A stretch of DNA of 64,000 bases from Tenodera sinensis (Eukaryota; Arthropoda; Insecta; Mantodea; Mantidae), in assembly GCA_030765045.1 (NCBI GenBank), contig CM060962.1, positions 214,856,031 to 214,920,030 on the forward strand, written 5' to 3'. Of this stretch, positions 30,763-42,771 are shown in pieces (position 1 is the first letter of the stretch; each line of letters opens with the position of its first letter). The notes under the pieces were generated by a model. It had not been told where the DNA came from. It did no database searches and saw nothing but the letters and a program-made list of their open reading frames with translations. Made by a program: the position numbers and the translations under genes.

Positions 30763-32873
30763 TTTTTTTTTTTTTTTTTTTTTTTTTGAAAGGGGAGACA
30801 GAAAGAGAGTTGGAAGGCAAAAGAGTTGGCTTATTACGCCGGGAAGGAAGGAAGAAAGGGGGATGGGATAGGTTTCTCGGGGGATAAGGGAGAAGTGTGG
30901 CGTAGGTGGTGAGGTACCGCCGAAGCACCCTCGCAGTATGTTGGGTTACAGCCGGTAAAATTACCGGCATCGGGTTAGGATTGCCGGGTGACAGTCATGA
31001 CAAGTCCTGACTGTCACACACGGGAAGTGGACGTGGGAAATAGATGGAGAAGTAAGTATTTATTTTATTTCGGGGGTGACGGCGTTGACATAGGCAAAGG
31101 TTGCTCAGACGGCGATGTCGAGAAGCGAAGTTCTCAATGTTGAGAGTTGTTGAATAGCTGTTGGTTGCGCTTCCTGTTGAGAACCGCGTCGCATTCCATA
31201 ACCTCACATAGCTGGCTACATGGTGCAGTCCCATGGTCGTAGGGGTTGGTCCAATGTACTTCAGTTGTGTCCTGTTGGTAGTCAAGTTGCTGTGTTGCGT
31301 AGTGTTGCTGCGTTGCGTTGTCTTGCTGTGTTGCGTTGAGTTGCTGGTTGTAGTGCGTCTTCGGTCCGTGGTAGTCCCTCGGGTGATGGTATGTTTGGCG
31401 TTGAGTTGGTCGAGGAGGCACATTGACGAGATTTGTTATTACAGGTGGAGATTTTTCTGTCTGAGTAGTAGCTGCACAGGTTGTTGTGTTTCTCGTCCTT
31501 TCCAGTCTGTTGACCGTGTCGTTGAATAAAGTTGTGATGTCCTTGAAGACGTCTCGTAAGTTGTAGTATAAGCTGCAGAGTTCTTCGAATATTATATTCG
31601 CTTTCTTTAGTTCTTCAGTGTGGTGAAGTAGGTTTCGTTCGATGTTTTTCAGTCTTTTGTTGCTTGTCCGTCGAAGTGAGTTCGTCTTGAGGCTGCATTT
31701 CTTGCCGTCTTTATGCAGAGTTGCGATAGTAGTCGCTGATGTTTTGCGAAAATCTCTCATTGAGTTGTGGACGTCCTTGAGATGTTCTTGTGTAGCGTTG
31801 GTGTCATTGTGAGCTACGTTGTTAGCGACGGAAAAACGACGGAGTTGAGCTGCTGTAAAGTTCCTTCCATTCCGCCCAGGCGATGGTTGAGGCTTCGAAC
31901 TTCCAGACGAAGATCCTCCAACTCTTGTCTGGGCAGAGATGGTCCAGCGGTGGCTGCAGCGTACGATGTGGTATCCTGTTGAGTTGGTGCTGTAGGTGTG
32001 TTGACTGGTGAAGGTCTTTGATGTGGCTGAGAAACTGCGCTGACTGATTCTGGTTGTCTGCTGAGTGCCCGAGGATAAAAGGGGCACTGTGCTTGCCCTG
32101 TATAATGGCCTAAGCCATTGCAGGTGGCACAGTACCGGCGTCGCCGACGCAAGTCGTGCGCGGTACACCATTGTGTGAGGCGACGTGCCCCACAGTAGTG
32201 ACACCTTGGTGATGCGGTGCAGGATGTGGCGTCGTGTCCAAACCGGCAACAACGCCGGCAGGGCACATGACGAGTGGCTCGGCTGGGCTCTGCTAGAAGA
32301 CGCCTCCCAAGTAGGAAAAGTCCTCCATTCAAAGCTGCCTCGCTATCCCTGGTGTCAGCAAAAACGACTCGCACGAGGGTAGAAGGTCCGTGGTTGGTGG
32401 TGATGCGAGTGGCCCTCAAAACAGAAGACCACTCGTGCTGCGCTGCTGTTAGGACATGCCTTTCCGGTATGTCTCTAAGGATCCCATGGAAGACAACACT
32501 GCACCCAGGATAGGGAGCAGTTGATGTTGTCGGCGATGTATGTTGTTGAGTTGTCGCTAGTAGAGTTGTAGCTGAAGGTGATGACGAGGTCTCGGGGATC
32601 GGTACTCTCACTGCCTCCCCCCGAGGTGCCTCGGTGACGACGGATTGAGCTGTTGTAGGTTGAGGTGGTGTTGAGGGCTCCGGGGCCGGCACTCTCACTG
32701 CCTCCCCAAGAGGTGCCTCAATGACGGTGGATTGAGCTGTTGCAGGTTGAGGTGGTGTCGAAGTCTCCGGGGCCGGCACTCTCACTGCCTCCCCCAGAGG
32801 TGCCTCGGTTGCGGCGGAGATTGGCGCTGAAGTTCTGCGTTGAGTCTTCTTCCTCCCCATGGCTTCTTCGCTC
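30763..32873 (-). mobile_element. X3: full-length ORF1-only element with 8-bp target duplication
   Basis: Flanked by TTCCCGCC (30755-30762 and 32874-32881). T25 tail, X-type 3' end, stem-loop at 30911-30932 (GAGG/CCUC), palindrome GCCGGTAAAATTACCGGC at 30951-30968, ORF1, and 13-20 nt of 5' UTR. About 2.1 kb. It lies exactly between the 5' end of B2 and the poly(T) of B3. Confidence 0.92.
31134..32860 (-). pseudogene. X3 ORF1 with a one-base deletion
   Basis: Starts MGRKKTQRRTSAP at 32860. N-terminus has three near-repeats of EAPLGEAVRVPAPE; RRM-like region (IPERHVLTAAQHEWSSVLRATRI, then LVRVVFADTRDSEAAL); knuckles CRRCCRFGHDATSC, CHYCGARRLTQWC, CATCNGLGHYTGQAQC. A one-base loss at about 31833 (GTTTTTCCG against GTTACTTCC in X0) ends the first frame at 31814. 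The coiled-coil C-terminus continues in the other frame and ends with CSQLCEVMEC, just before the stop at 31134. Otherwise complete. Confidence 0.88.
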
Positions 32874-32878
32874 TTCCC

Positions 32879-32881
<3 letters not shown>

Positions 32882-32921
<40 letters not shown>

Positions 32922-33928
32922 AGGTGGAGGGGAAAAATCGTGTTACGAGACCCCATGGTACTGTGGGAGTCGCCATTGAAGATGGCCATACCCACTAAAA
33001 ACCCCATCCACCGGATTAGGAAGATGAAAGCCTGCTGCGGTACCGCCTGTAGCACCCGCGCATTCAGTGGTGAAGATAGAGCTGGTTCGCATAGCGTAAC
33101 CAGACGGAGAAGGTTAGGAGCTTGGAGACGAGCTTGTTCCGAAGCCCAGCTTGCCCCCTAGCGGAGTCATGGATGGTTTGGTAGGAGTCATTTGTGATTG
33201 CTGTCAGGAATCAGGGTGCTATGAATCTTGGCGTGAATTCGCCGAGTCTGTTCGTGCGCCTCAGAAGTCTGGGAGCGTGTCGATACCCTGCATGCTGGAT
33301 CCCTGAAACAATCTAAATATACATGTACATACACTAAGAACAAAGGAAGTGCGTACAATTAGTCTCTTAGGTTAGTGGTAATTTGTGCGCTTGTGGCGTC
33401 GTCAATCTAGTGTAATTATAATTGTTACGTTCCGCCGTATGGCGTCGTCTGCAATTCATAATTAAGGTTGTTGATATACCATCCGGCATCGTCAATTGGG
33501 TGAGTGCATGTCCGTTGTATCGCCTGTTCGTCTGGAGTGCACACTTGGCGGGCAGTCCGCCTGAAATGCAGGTGCGAGCCAGTGCCACTCCCGAGGGGGC
33601 CCTCATCCCCCTGGGTCCGCCTTATAAATAAGGACTTGAGGGTTATCTGAAGAGAAACTGTAGGTATGAATGTGTGTGTGTGTGTGTGAGAGAGAGAGTG
33701 AGAGTGATGCACAGTTCACATATGGATAACATCGGGGTAGTTAACTAGGTTGTTCAGATATTGTTGCATGTCAACATCTGGCTCCCCGAGACCAATAGTT
33801 CTCTGGAATAGAGATAGTGGCCTTGCATGTTTGTCGTGCGTTATATCATAATTTTCTAGGTTTTGAATTAGTTCGTTGTGGTTTTTGTTTTTCTTATCAA
33901 GTAAGTTACAGGTGAGCCTTTTTATGAA
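32882..33928 (-). mobile_element. B3: 5'-truncated Jk-B
   Basis: T39, B-type end, stem-loop at 33037-33059, post-ORF2 structure at 33592-33643, TG/GA microsatellite, and the last ~70 codons of ORF2 (33716-33928) in frame. Cut in ORF2 at TTTTTATGAAC by the tail of X4. Confidence 0.88.
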
Positions 33929-34216
33929 CTTTTTTTTAAATTTTTTTTAAAGGGGAGACAGAAGAGAGTTGGAAGGGACATAGAGTTGGCTTATTACGCC
34001 GGGATATAGGTTTATTGGGGAGGAGTGTAACGTTGTCACGAGGTCCCGCTTAGCACCCTCGGTAGTACGAGTATGCTAGCCGACCGGAGTCGACTTTAAT
34101 TTGTGGTTACCGGGTGGCAGCCATGAACAAGCCCTGACTGACACACACGGGTAGTTCTTCGTGTAGAGGGGAGTTGGTCGTGAATCGGTGGAGACTGCGA
34201 TGTGGGTTCAATGGAA
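33929..34216 (-). mobile_element. X4: X-type 3' UTR fragment
   Basis: Split T-tract (T8 AAA T9), then AAAGGGGAGACAGAAGAG. Stem-loop at 34039-34061 (CGAGG/CCUCG, loop variant GUGCUAAGCGGGA, like X7). Only the 3' UTR is present, truncated before ORF1. Confidence 0.8.
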
Positions 34217-36995
34217 TTTTTTTTTTTTTTTTTTTTTTTTTTTAAGGATGGCCCCAACCCGCCGTCCTCGGTGGCGATCATCCAGAGGAGCTACATCGCC
34301 TCCCCATGCACATGCGCATGCACAAGCAGGGGGACAGGGTGCTAGAGTAGTGTAAGTATGTTGTCGGGTTCCGCGTAGCACCCCGGCAGTGTGGCGTATG
34401 TACTAGCATGCAATACATGCATCGTGTAAATGTTGTGCCGGGTGATACTCATACCGAGGTCTGAGTAGCACCAACGGGAATTGATGTATTAAGTTGTTAG
34501 TAGGACTAACAGACTGACAGTGTTACGTTTGTATAGGGGATACTTGACAGACTGGACAATGTGAGATGGCTACCGAAGCCATGAGACAGACAGACGGACA
34601 CTGAAGAATATAGACAATAATAGATTGTATTACGCGATTCAGTGGTTGGGCGGGTGTGTGGTGAAGTTATACATGCCATGCAATGTAGTAAGCTCGTATT
34701 CATGCAAGCTGTGTTAAGCAGTAGTGTATGGTGAAGCAATTTCCAACTCATGTCCGGGTCCATAGCCAGGTGAGATTCCTTACAGGTGGGGGGCCCTCAT
34801 CCCCCCCGGGTCCGCCCTGAAACACAGGGACTTTGAGGGTTGCATGGAGATAAGGAGGATTGGAAGGGTGGTTAATTGGCGAGAAGATGGTGATCCTTTT
34901 TAGAAGTGGCAGCTGTAGAGCTGAAACAGAGAAGTTATGGAGGTTTAAAAGTATTGAAAAGGTGTATTGCTACGTCAATGGCTGGATTTGGGTTAGTAAT
35001 AGATCTGTCGAAGAGATAGAGTGGTCGTTTGTGTCCAAGGGGATCTGTTTCGTAGTTGCCCATGGATTGTACAAGTACGTTGGGGTTAGTTTTGGCTCTG
35101 TCATATAAGTCAGCGGCAAGCTTTCTAATGAATTCCTCAAGATTAAGTATCTTGAGTTCATCGTGTAGTTTCCGGGCCGGAGCAAAGGCAGGAACCTTTG
35201 CAATGACTCGGAGTATTCTGTTCTGGAATCGTATCAGTGTTTTTATGTGTGTAGTGGCAGCGTATCCCCAAACGGGGGAGGCATAAGTAAGTATGGGACG
35301 AATTAGAGTTTTGTATAGTGTAAGTCCAAGTTTAGGGCTCAGAGAGCTATTAAGGTTAATGAGGGGATAGAGATTACGTAGTTGGGCTCGTGCTTTCCGT
35401 CGTGTTCGTGTAATATGTGGTTTCCAAGTAAGTCCCTGGTCCATTAGCACTCCCAGGTACACTACTTGGTCAGTCCAGGGTATGTCGCTATTGAAAAGTT
35501 GTAATGGTGCCAGAGAATGTGCTGGAAATCTATGCTTGATTTTCTTCGTGAAGATGATGGCTTGGGATTTTTGGCTATTAACCTTTATTCGCCATTTACG
35601 GAGCCATGGTTCCAGAATAGTAAGTGCATTTTGTAGTCTCGTTCTCACGAGGGAAATGCTGCGGGACTGTGTAGTTAATGAAGTATCGTCCGCATAAAGA
35701 TAAAGACTAATATTTGGGACCTTTGGTATGTCATTTATGTAAATGTTAAATAGTGAAGGCCCGAGTAAACTACCCTGGGGTACTCCCGCTCTTATAATGT
35801 GCGGATTAGATGTGACATCGTTTATTGTAGACACAAATTTGCGATTGTTGAGGTAGTTGGCAACAAGTTTAACCATTGTGTCCGACACATTTATGTTTTG
35901 AAGTTTACGTAATAGACCTTCGTGCCAGACACGGTCAAAAGCGCGTTCAATGTCCAATAGGACGGCGCCTGTAGACTGTTTAAAATTAAACGCGTGCGTA
36001 ATATTTTCAGTTATACGAAGAAGCTGAAGTGTGGTCGAATGTTTAGCGCGAAATCCAAATTGCTCCGGAATTATAATGTTGTGTTTATGAAGATGTGCAT
36101 TAAGTCTTTTCAAAATGATGCGTTCAAAAAGTTTGCTTAGAGTACTAAGCAAACTTATTGGTCTGTAATTTTGTGGATTGGTCAAATCTTTGTGTTTCTT
36201 GGAAAAATGCAATATTTTTGCAAGTTTCCAAGTATCGGGGAAGTAGGCGGAATCAAGTGCGAAATTAAAGATTTCCGTGAGCCTCTGAAGAACCCGGGCT
36301 GGGAGATTTTTTAGAACTATATTTGGTATATCGTCCAGGCCCGGAGCTTTCTTATTATGTAAGTGCCTAATAATCCATTGGATTTCTGAGGCGCAGGTTT
36401 TTCGGATTTTGTTGTGTGTGGGTCTGGTTTTAAGTTCCCGAGTGACAAATGTAGTTTCCAAAATAAATTCCCTATTTGAGGGTTCTAGATTTGGAGTAAG
36501 TGTTTCCTCCAATGCATTTGCCAGCATTTCTGCTTTATCGAGGTCAGAAGTGGCTACTTGTTGTTGAACGCGAAGTGGTGGAATAGTAGTCTTTTCGCGT
36601 GTTAAATTTTTAGCTATGCGCCACACAGACGCATGATTGGCATCCAAGCCGGATAGAGTGTCCGCCCATTGTCTGGATAAATAATCAGAAGTACGTTTTC
36701 GTAAGTTATTTTGGATGAATACGAATTTTTCGTGGTCTACTGGTTGCCTAGTTTTTTGCCATTTTCTTCGCGCACGATTTCTGGCAGTAGCAAGTCTTTT
36801 AATGTCTGATGGCAGGTGTGTGGTTTTGTTTGTAGGAAGGTGTAAAGGTACTGCCATCATAGTGGCAAACTGTATATTAGTCTGTAGTTGTTCGACAGCG
36901 TTGTTGAGGTCTGCAATTGTTGAAATGGGAGTGTGGGAGATTTCTGTGTTGAGTATGTTCTGGAAGGCTTGCCAGTCTGCTTTATTGTAGTTGCG
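34217..36995 (-). mobile_element. A4: 5'-truncated Jk-A
   Basis: T26 tail, A-type end, stem-loop 34365-34385 (CGGG/CCCG), post-ORF2 structure 34786-34840, and ORF2 from the end of the endonuclease domain onward. Cut at GTAGTTGCGTTTC (the NYNKADW codons) by the tail of Cg1. No target duplication found. Confidence 0.88.
34935..36993 (-). pseudogene. A4 ORF2, RT part, open but lacking the endonuclease
   Basis: About 686 codons in one frame from the truncation point to the stop at 34935. Contains HASVWRIAKNLTREKTTIPPL (linker), EIQWIIRHLHNKKAPG, YRPISLLSTLSKLFER, EQFGFRAKHSTTLQLL, LLDIERAFDRVWHEGLL, VPQGSLLGPSLFNIYIND, YLYADDTSLTTQ (catalytic DD) and the thumb/C-terminal region ending HLFNTFKPP. 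All RT motifs are present, but endonuclease, start codon and promoter are missing, so it is a non-autonomous remnant. It is the cleanest RT of family Jk-A here. Confidence 0.9.
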
Positions 36996-37000
36996 TTTCT

Positions 37001-38720
37001 TTTTTTTTTTTTTTTGTGGTGGGGAAAAAGGCTACTTACGCCCTAACCGCATGCACGCATGCGAGTGTAAGACTCCTACCCGGGCAGCCTACTTACTAAA
37101 ACCCCCACCGGAAGTGTCCAGAGGTCAAAACCTCTGTTGTGCAGTACCGCAATAATGCACCTGCGCATTCTATGGTGACGATGGAAGCTGCTTGCCAGAG
37201 GCAGTAACAGCGTGGTGATGCTGAAGGCCAGGAGACACTCATGACCTAAGCCCTGAGAGCCCCCTGGTCGCAGTCATTGGTGATTATGGTGAGTGGTGTG
37301 CTCTTGATTCTTGAGGTGAAATGAGATGGTCATGATTGGTGAATGAATGATGATGGCTGAGTCCTGGAGTGAAGTGGATTAATCCGGATACGCCGTACAC
37401 TTCATGGAGCGACACAACTCCGAGCAGGGCCGCCCATCATGAATGTGGAAGCCCGCTGCTTTGGCTCGTGACGGTAGGAACTGCGGTGGTTGTTGTTGTC
37501 GAGCTGGTGGTGTCTCCTTGGTGCGGCGTGTCTGTGTTGAGACCTCCCTGGTGGTGGTCGGGTTGGCAGTCGGGATCTCGAGCCGTCCAAGCGTCTGCTT
37601 AATTGGCTCGAGAGCCTCGGTGACGTTCCTCGTGATGGTGCCACTTGCTGCGGCGGAGATTGTGGCGAGCGATTCTTCAATCGCAGCCAGGCGGGCGCTG
37701 ACATTCAGTACCTCCGCGTGGAGGTCCTGGATCGCATCCCGTAGCTCCTGGCTGACTGCGGGGACTGGTAATGCTGCCGGTGGTGGTGTTGTTCCTGGAG
37801 CTGGTTGACTGGTGCTGGTGATTTGTGGTGCTGGTTGTTGTTGTGTTGGTGTGCTGATGTGTTGTGAAGATCGGCGCGGATGAAGAGGGCACTGTGCCTG
37901 GCCTGTATAATGGCCGAAGCCATTACAGGTGGCACAGTACCTGCGGCGGTGTCTCAGGTCGTGACCTTTGCACTGCACTGTCAATGCCCGGGCACCACAA
38001 TAGTGGCACCGCGGGCTAGCACGGCAGGTCTCGGCCTGGTGGCCGAACTGGCAGCAGCGGCGACATGGGACCAGGCGATCCGTTCTACTGGCCTCAATGC
38101 GCAGGCGTTGCCCTAACAAGGGCAGCCCCGCCGTCGAGGCAGCTTCCCGGTCGGCCTGGTCCGCAAACTCTAGCCGAACCATCATGGTAGGGCCGCGATC
38201 CGTGTGAATTCTCGTGGCCCTGACACTGGATTGCCACAGTTGCCTGGCGGCTGACAGCAGGTAGCGGCACGGAAAGTCCCGTGGAACTCCGCACACTACT
38301 GCACTATGCCGCCAGGAGGAAGCTGTGGGTGGCGGTGGCGGCGGCGTCGGCGGGCGGTGGCGGCGGCGTCGGCGGGCGGTGCTGGGTTGGCGGCGGCGTC
38401 GGCGTCGGCTGGCGGTTATGGGTTGGCGGCGGCGTGTGCGCTGGCTCTGCCGCGACTGCTCGTGGCGGAGACTCAGCCACGACTGGTGAGACTGGGCGGC
38501 TGTCTGAGAGCGGCTGTCGCTCTGACTTGGCGCGCTCTGGCGGTGAATCTGGCGAAGTTCTCTGCGGCGTGTCTGCTCGCGCCAAGACCGAAGTCTTTTG
38601 CGCGGGTTTTGTGCTGGTCTTCGCTGCTTTCTTTTTCCCCATGTTGACGTTCGGTTGGAGCTGAAGATCAGGTCCGTCAGTCTCTCGGCGTCGAAAAGTG
38701 CAGATGATCTCGGGCGGGCC
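37001..38720 (-). mobile_element. Cg1: ORF1-only element with C-type 3' end
   Basis: Poly(T) (from about 37000), then GTGGTGGGGAAAAAGGC, the same 3' end as autonomous Jk-C; stem-loop at 37141-37164 (GCAG/CUGC); ORF1; 5' UTR to GGCCCGCC at about 38720. 1.7 kb and no ORF2. This pairs an ORF1-only unit with a family (Jk-C) whose ORF2 survives in the same window. No post-ORF2 structure is present. Confidence 0.85.
37379..38642 (-). pseudogene. Cg1 ORF1, zinc-knuckle protein with a frameshift
   Basis: Starts MGKKKAAKTSTKPAQKTS at 38642; a Pro/Thr/Ala-rich N-terminus coded by GGC-rich tandem repeats (38330-38430). A frame change at about 38300 separates it from the main body (37379-38296): VCGVPRDFPCRYLLSAARQLW, RRM-like LVRLEFADQADREAA, knuckles CRRCCQFGHQAETC, CHYCGARALTVQC and CATCNGFGHYTGQAQC, a coiled coil (ELRDAIQDLHAEVLNVSARL), and the end motif HDGRPCSELCRSMKC. 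Homologous to the X proteins in every part. Confidence 0.85.
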
Positions 38721-39166
38721 TTTTTTTTTTTTTTTTTTTTTTTTTGTGGTGGGTAAAAAGGCTACTTACGCCCTAACCGCATGCATGCATGCGAGTGTAA
38801 GACTCCTACCCTGAATTCGAACCCGGGCAGCCTACTCACTAAAAAACCCCACCGGAAGTCTTGAGGTCAAGGCCTCTATGCTGCAGTACCGCATAAAGCA
38901 CCTGCGCATTCTGTGGTGAGAGATGGAAGCTGCCTGCCAGTGGCAGTAACAGCGAGTATTACTGATGTGCCGGAGGGCAAACATGACATAAGCCCTGAGT
39001 GCCCCCTGGTAGTAAATAATGGTGATGTGTATGATAGTTGATGGTGTTCTTTTTGTGTTTCAGCCATTTGGCATCGTTAGGTGTAGATGGATGTGAGGGA
39101 TGAGTGAGTGAGCATGTTTTGTTTTAAAACTCCACCCGAAGGTTTCGTTTCTTGTCCTTAGCGTAA

Positions 39167-39617
<451 letters not shown>

Positions 39618-40021
39618 TATTTTATTTTTTTTTAATTTATATTGCGTCCTATAATCTATGCTAGTAGTATTTTAAGAAATGCTTATATAACTAGGTGCAG
39701 TTATGGTGATATTTATAAAATTACAACTTGTAGAGATAACTTCTACTGTGTCATTTAATCTTAGTTACTAGGGTGTGATTAAGCCAGAGGCTTCGTCATT
39801 AATCGTGTACCTGATCTTGCCTGGTCGTATAAGTGCACACATGGCGGGCTGTCTGCCTGAAGTGCAGGAGCGAGCCTGTGCCACTACCGGGGAGGCCCTC
39901 GTCTCCGGGGGTCCGCCTTGGCTAGGTAGCACAAGGACTTGTGAGGGCTTGAGTGTAAGTGTATGTTTTTATAGTGTTGTGTGTTTGTTGTGTGCTTCCC
40001 TTCATCCCCTAACAAGTAATT

Positions 40022-42771
40022 TCAAGGTACTAAATTATTCAGGTATTCCTGTATGTTGAGTTCAGGTTCGCCTATGCTTATAGTGCGATCGAACAATGAT
40101 AGAGGGCGGAGGTGTTTGTCGCGAGTCATATCATACTCCCCGAGCATTCGTATTTGCTCGTTGTGGTTCTTATTCTTTTTGGCGTATAGGTTGCATGCCA
40201 GGTGTTTAATAAACTGCTCGATTGTGAGCATTTTTAGCTCTTCATGTAACTGGTACGTTGGAGCCTCTGGCGGTAGTTTAGCAATAATTCGCAGTATTCT
40301 ATTTTGCATCGTTTGGAGGCGTTTTATGTGCATTTTTGCCGCATATCCCCATACCGGGGCGGCGTAAGTTAAGATGGGTCGGATCAGCGTCTTATAGAGC
40401 GTAAGTCCCATGCGTAGCTTAAGACTGCTGTTAAGATTTATGAGCGGGTACAGTCTGTTGAGTTGGCCATTGGCCTTTGCTCTGGCTGAGTTAATATGCT
40501 CTCTCCATGTGAGATATTCGTCCAACTTAACCCCTAGATACGTGACGGATGTCTCCCACCCAATAGGTTCCTGATTTAGGGTGAGGGGTGGGAGGGCTCG
40601 CCTCCTTTGCCTGTGCAATTTTCGCCTGGTAAAAATGATTGCTTGGCTTTTTTTGCATTTAGTTTTAACCGCCATTTCGTGAACCAGGGCTCCAATGTGT
40701 TTAGAGCATTCTGGAGCCGCAGGTGTATGATGCGTGGCTGAGTAGATTGCGTGGCCAGTGCCGTGTCGTCCGCGTATATGTATTTATCTACTCGTACTAG
40801 TGGTGGTAGATCATTGATATATATATTAAATAGTGTAGGCCCGAGTAAACTTCCTTGTGGGATTCCCACGTTTATGGGGTGCAATGAGGATTCGGTATTC
40901 TCAATTGAGATTCTGAAACTCCTTCCACTGAGGTAATCTTTTATCAGGGCGACCATTGAATCTTGTACCCCTATGTGAATGAGTTTGTGGAGTAATCCTG
41001 CATGCCACACTTTATCGAAAGCGCGTTCTATGTCCAATAGGACCACGCCTGTCGATCGTTTAGTGTTAAATCCCCTGGTGATACTTTCGGTAAGCCTAAG
41101 TATCTGTAGGGTTGTAGCGTGATTGGCCCTGAAGCCGTACTGGTCGTCAGTTATCACGTTGTTTTTGATTAGGAATGAGTTGAGGCGTTTAAGTATTATT
41201 TTCTCTAGCAGTTTACTTAGTGTGCTTAAGAGGCTAATTGGCCTGTGATTAGTAGGATTGGACCTATCTTTATGTTGCTTAGGAAACATAAGGATTCGTG
41301 CTTCCTTCCAGCGCTTTGGGAATTTTCCGTGTTCCAGCGCGTAGTTGAATATATCCGCCAGCACTTTTAAGGCTTTGGGCGGTAGATGTTTCAGGACTAT
41401 ATTGGGAATGTTGTCTGGTCCTGGAGCCTTGCGAGTAGGCAAGTGTGCTATTAGCCATTTAATTTCGCTTGCACTGGTCTTTCGAAGTTTGTTGTGCGTT
41501 GAAATATTCCCTATTTCAGCAATTTGGTCTTCCGTTGCCGTTGCGAACTGTCTGTCGCATGGTTCAGCATTCGGTTGGAATACCTGCTCTAGTGTGGTCG
41601 CGAAAGCTTCTGCTTTTTCTGCCGATGTTTCGGCTATTTGAGCGTCAATATGTAGGGGCGGAATGTTTGTGCGAGTACGTGTCAGGCACTTCGCTATTCG
41701 CCACACTGTTCTGTTATGAGGATCAACGTCCTCCAGTGTGGCGTTCCATTGCTCCCTTATGTGTTCGGCCATTACTATATAGGCCGCGACTTTGAGGTTG
41801 TCATATTCGTTGCGATGTATTTGGTTTCGCGTTCGCTGCCGTTTGCGCCTGGCCCTATTTCGGTCCTGCATTGCCTGTCTTACAGCCCGAGGGAACTGCG
41901 TGGTTGCCCTATTCGTTGGCCTAGTTAAGGGAACATGTTTTTCGGTCGCATGGTGAATAGTTCTGGTAATTATTTCTACGGCTTGCTCTTGAGTATCTTG
42001 TGAGCTAATGACAGGGTTGTTTTGTTCGAGTTGCGTTTGAACTAACGCTTCGAACTCGGGCCAGTTGGCGTGTTTGTAGTTGCGCCTAGGCTGTTCTGGT
42101 TTGAACATTACGGGCGCCGCAACCTCCATTATTACCGGTAAATGGTCTGATGTGAGGTCGTTTAGTACCGTAGTTTCGGTGTCATATGGTATTCCCTTTA
42201 GTAGGGCAATATCGAGGATGTCGGGCATTTGATTGGCCGCTCGCGGGATAAAGGTTGGCTCTTCTGGGCCCGTTAGGAGGATGTTTTCCCGGTTGATAAA
42301 ATTTAGTAGTTGGGTACCCTGCGGATTCGCTGTTCGACAGTTCCAAAGGTAATGCTTGGCATTGAAGTCGCCAGCCGCAATTACCTTGGTGTCCATTCGC
42401 ATTATTTTGTCAACATCCTCAATATCAATATTCAGTGGAGGGTTGTATACGGCTACTACCGTTACCGCGGCGCGGTGCAATTGCACATTTACCGCTGTGG
42501 CCTGCAACCAGTTTAATTCTGGCACTTGTTTCTGGTGGTGCTTGATAGTGTTCAGTATTATTACTGCCGTGCCTCCGCCTCTTCTATTTCGGCCATTGCG
42601 GTATATACTGTAACCCGGAATGGAGAAGCGGTCCAATGGTCCTAAATGTGTTTCGTTTAGAAGCGCAATTTGGATCGAGTTTCTTATCAGGAAGTCCGTT
42701 AATTCCTGACGTTTTCGTCTGATATTGTTGCAGTTCCAGTATAATACGTTTAGTGTAGATGTACTATCCAT
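40022..42771 (-). pseudogene. C ORF2 (endonuclease-RT), one frameshift
   Basis: Nearly identical to the intact C2 ORF2. The ATG at 42771 overlaps the ORF1 stop (TAATG). The frame is open for about 710 codons through the endonuclease and RT, including YIYADDTAL, then loses one base at 40648-40655 (seven Ts where C2 has TTTTTCTT). The last ~210 codons continue in the next frame to 40022. Other differences from C2 are scattered substitutions. Confidence 0.93.

Noticed and set aside
38330..38430. CpG-island promoter of a host gene
   Set aside because: The GGC-rich tract is the Pro/Ala-rich coding repeat of Cg1 ORF1.
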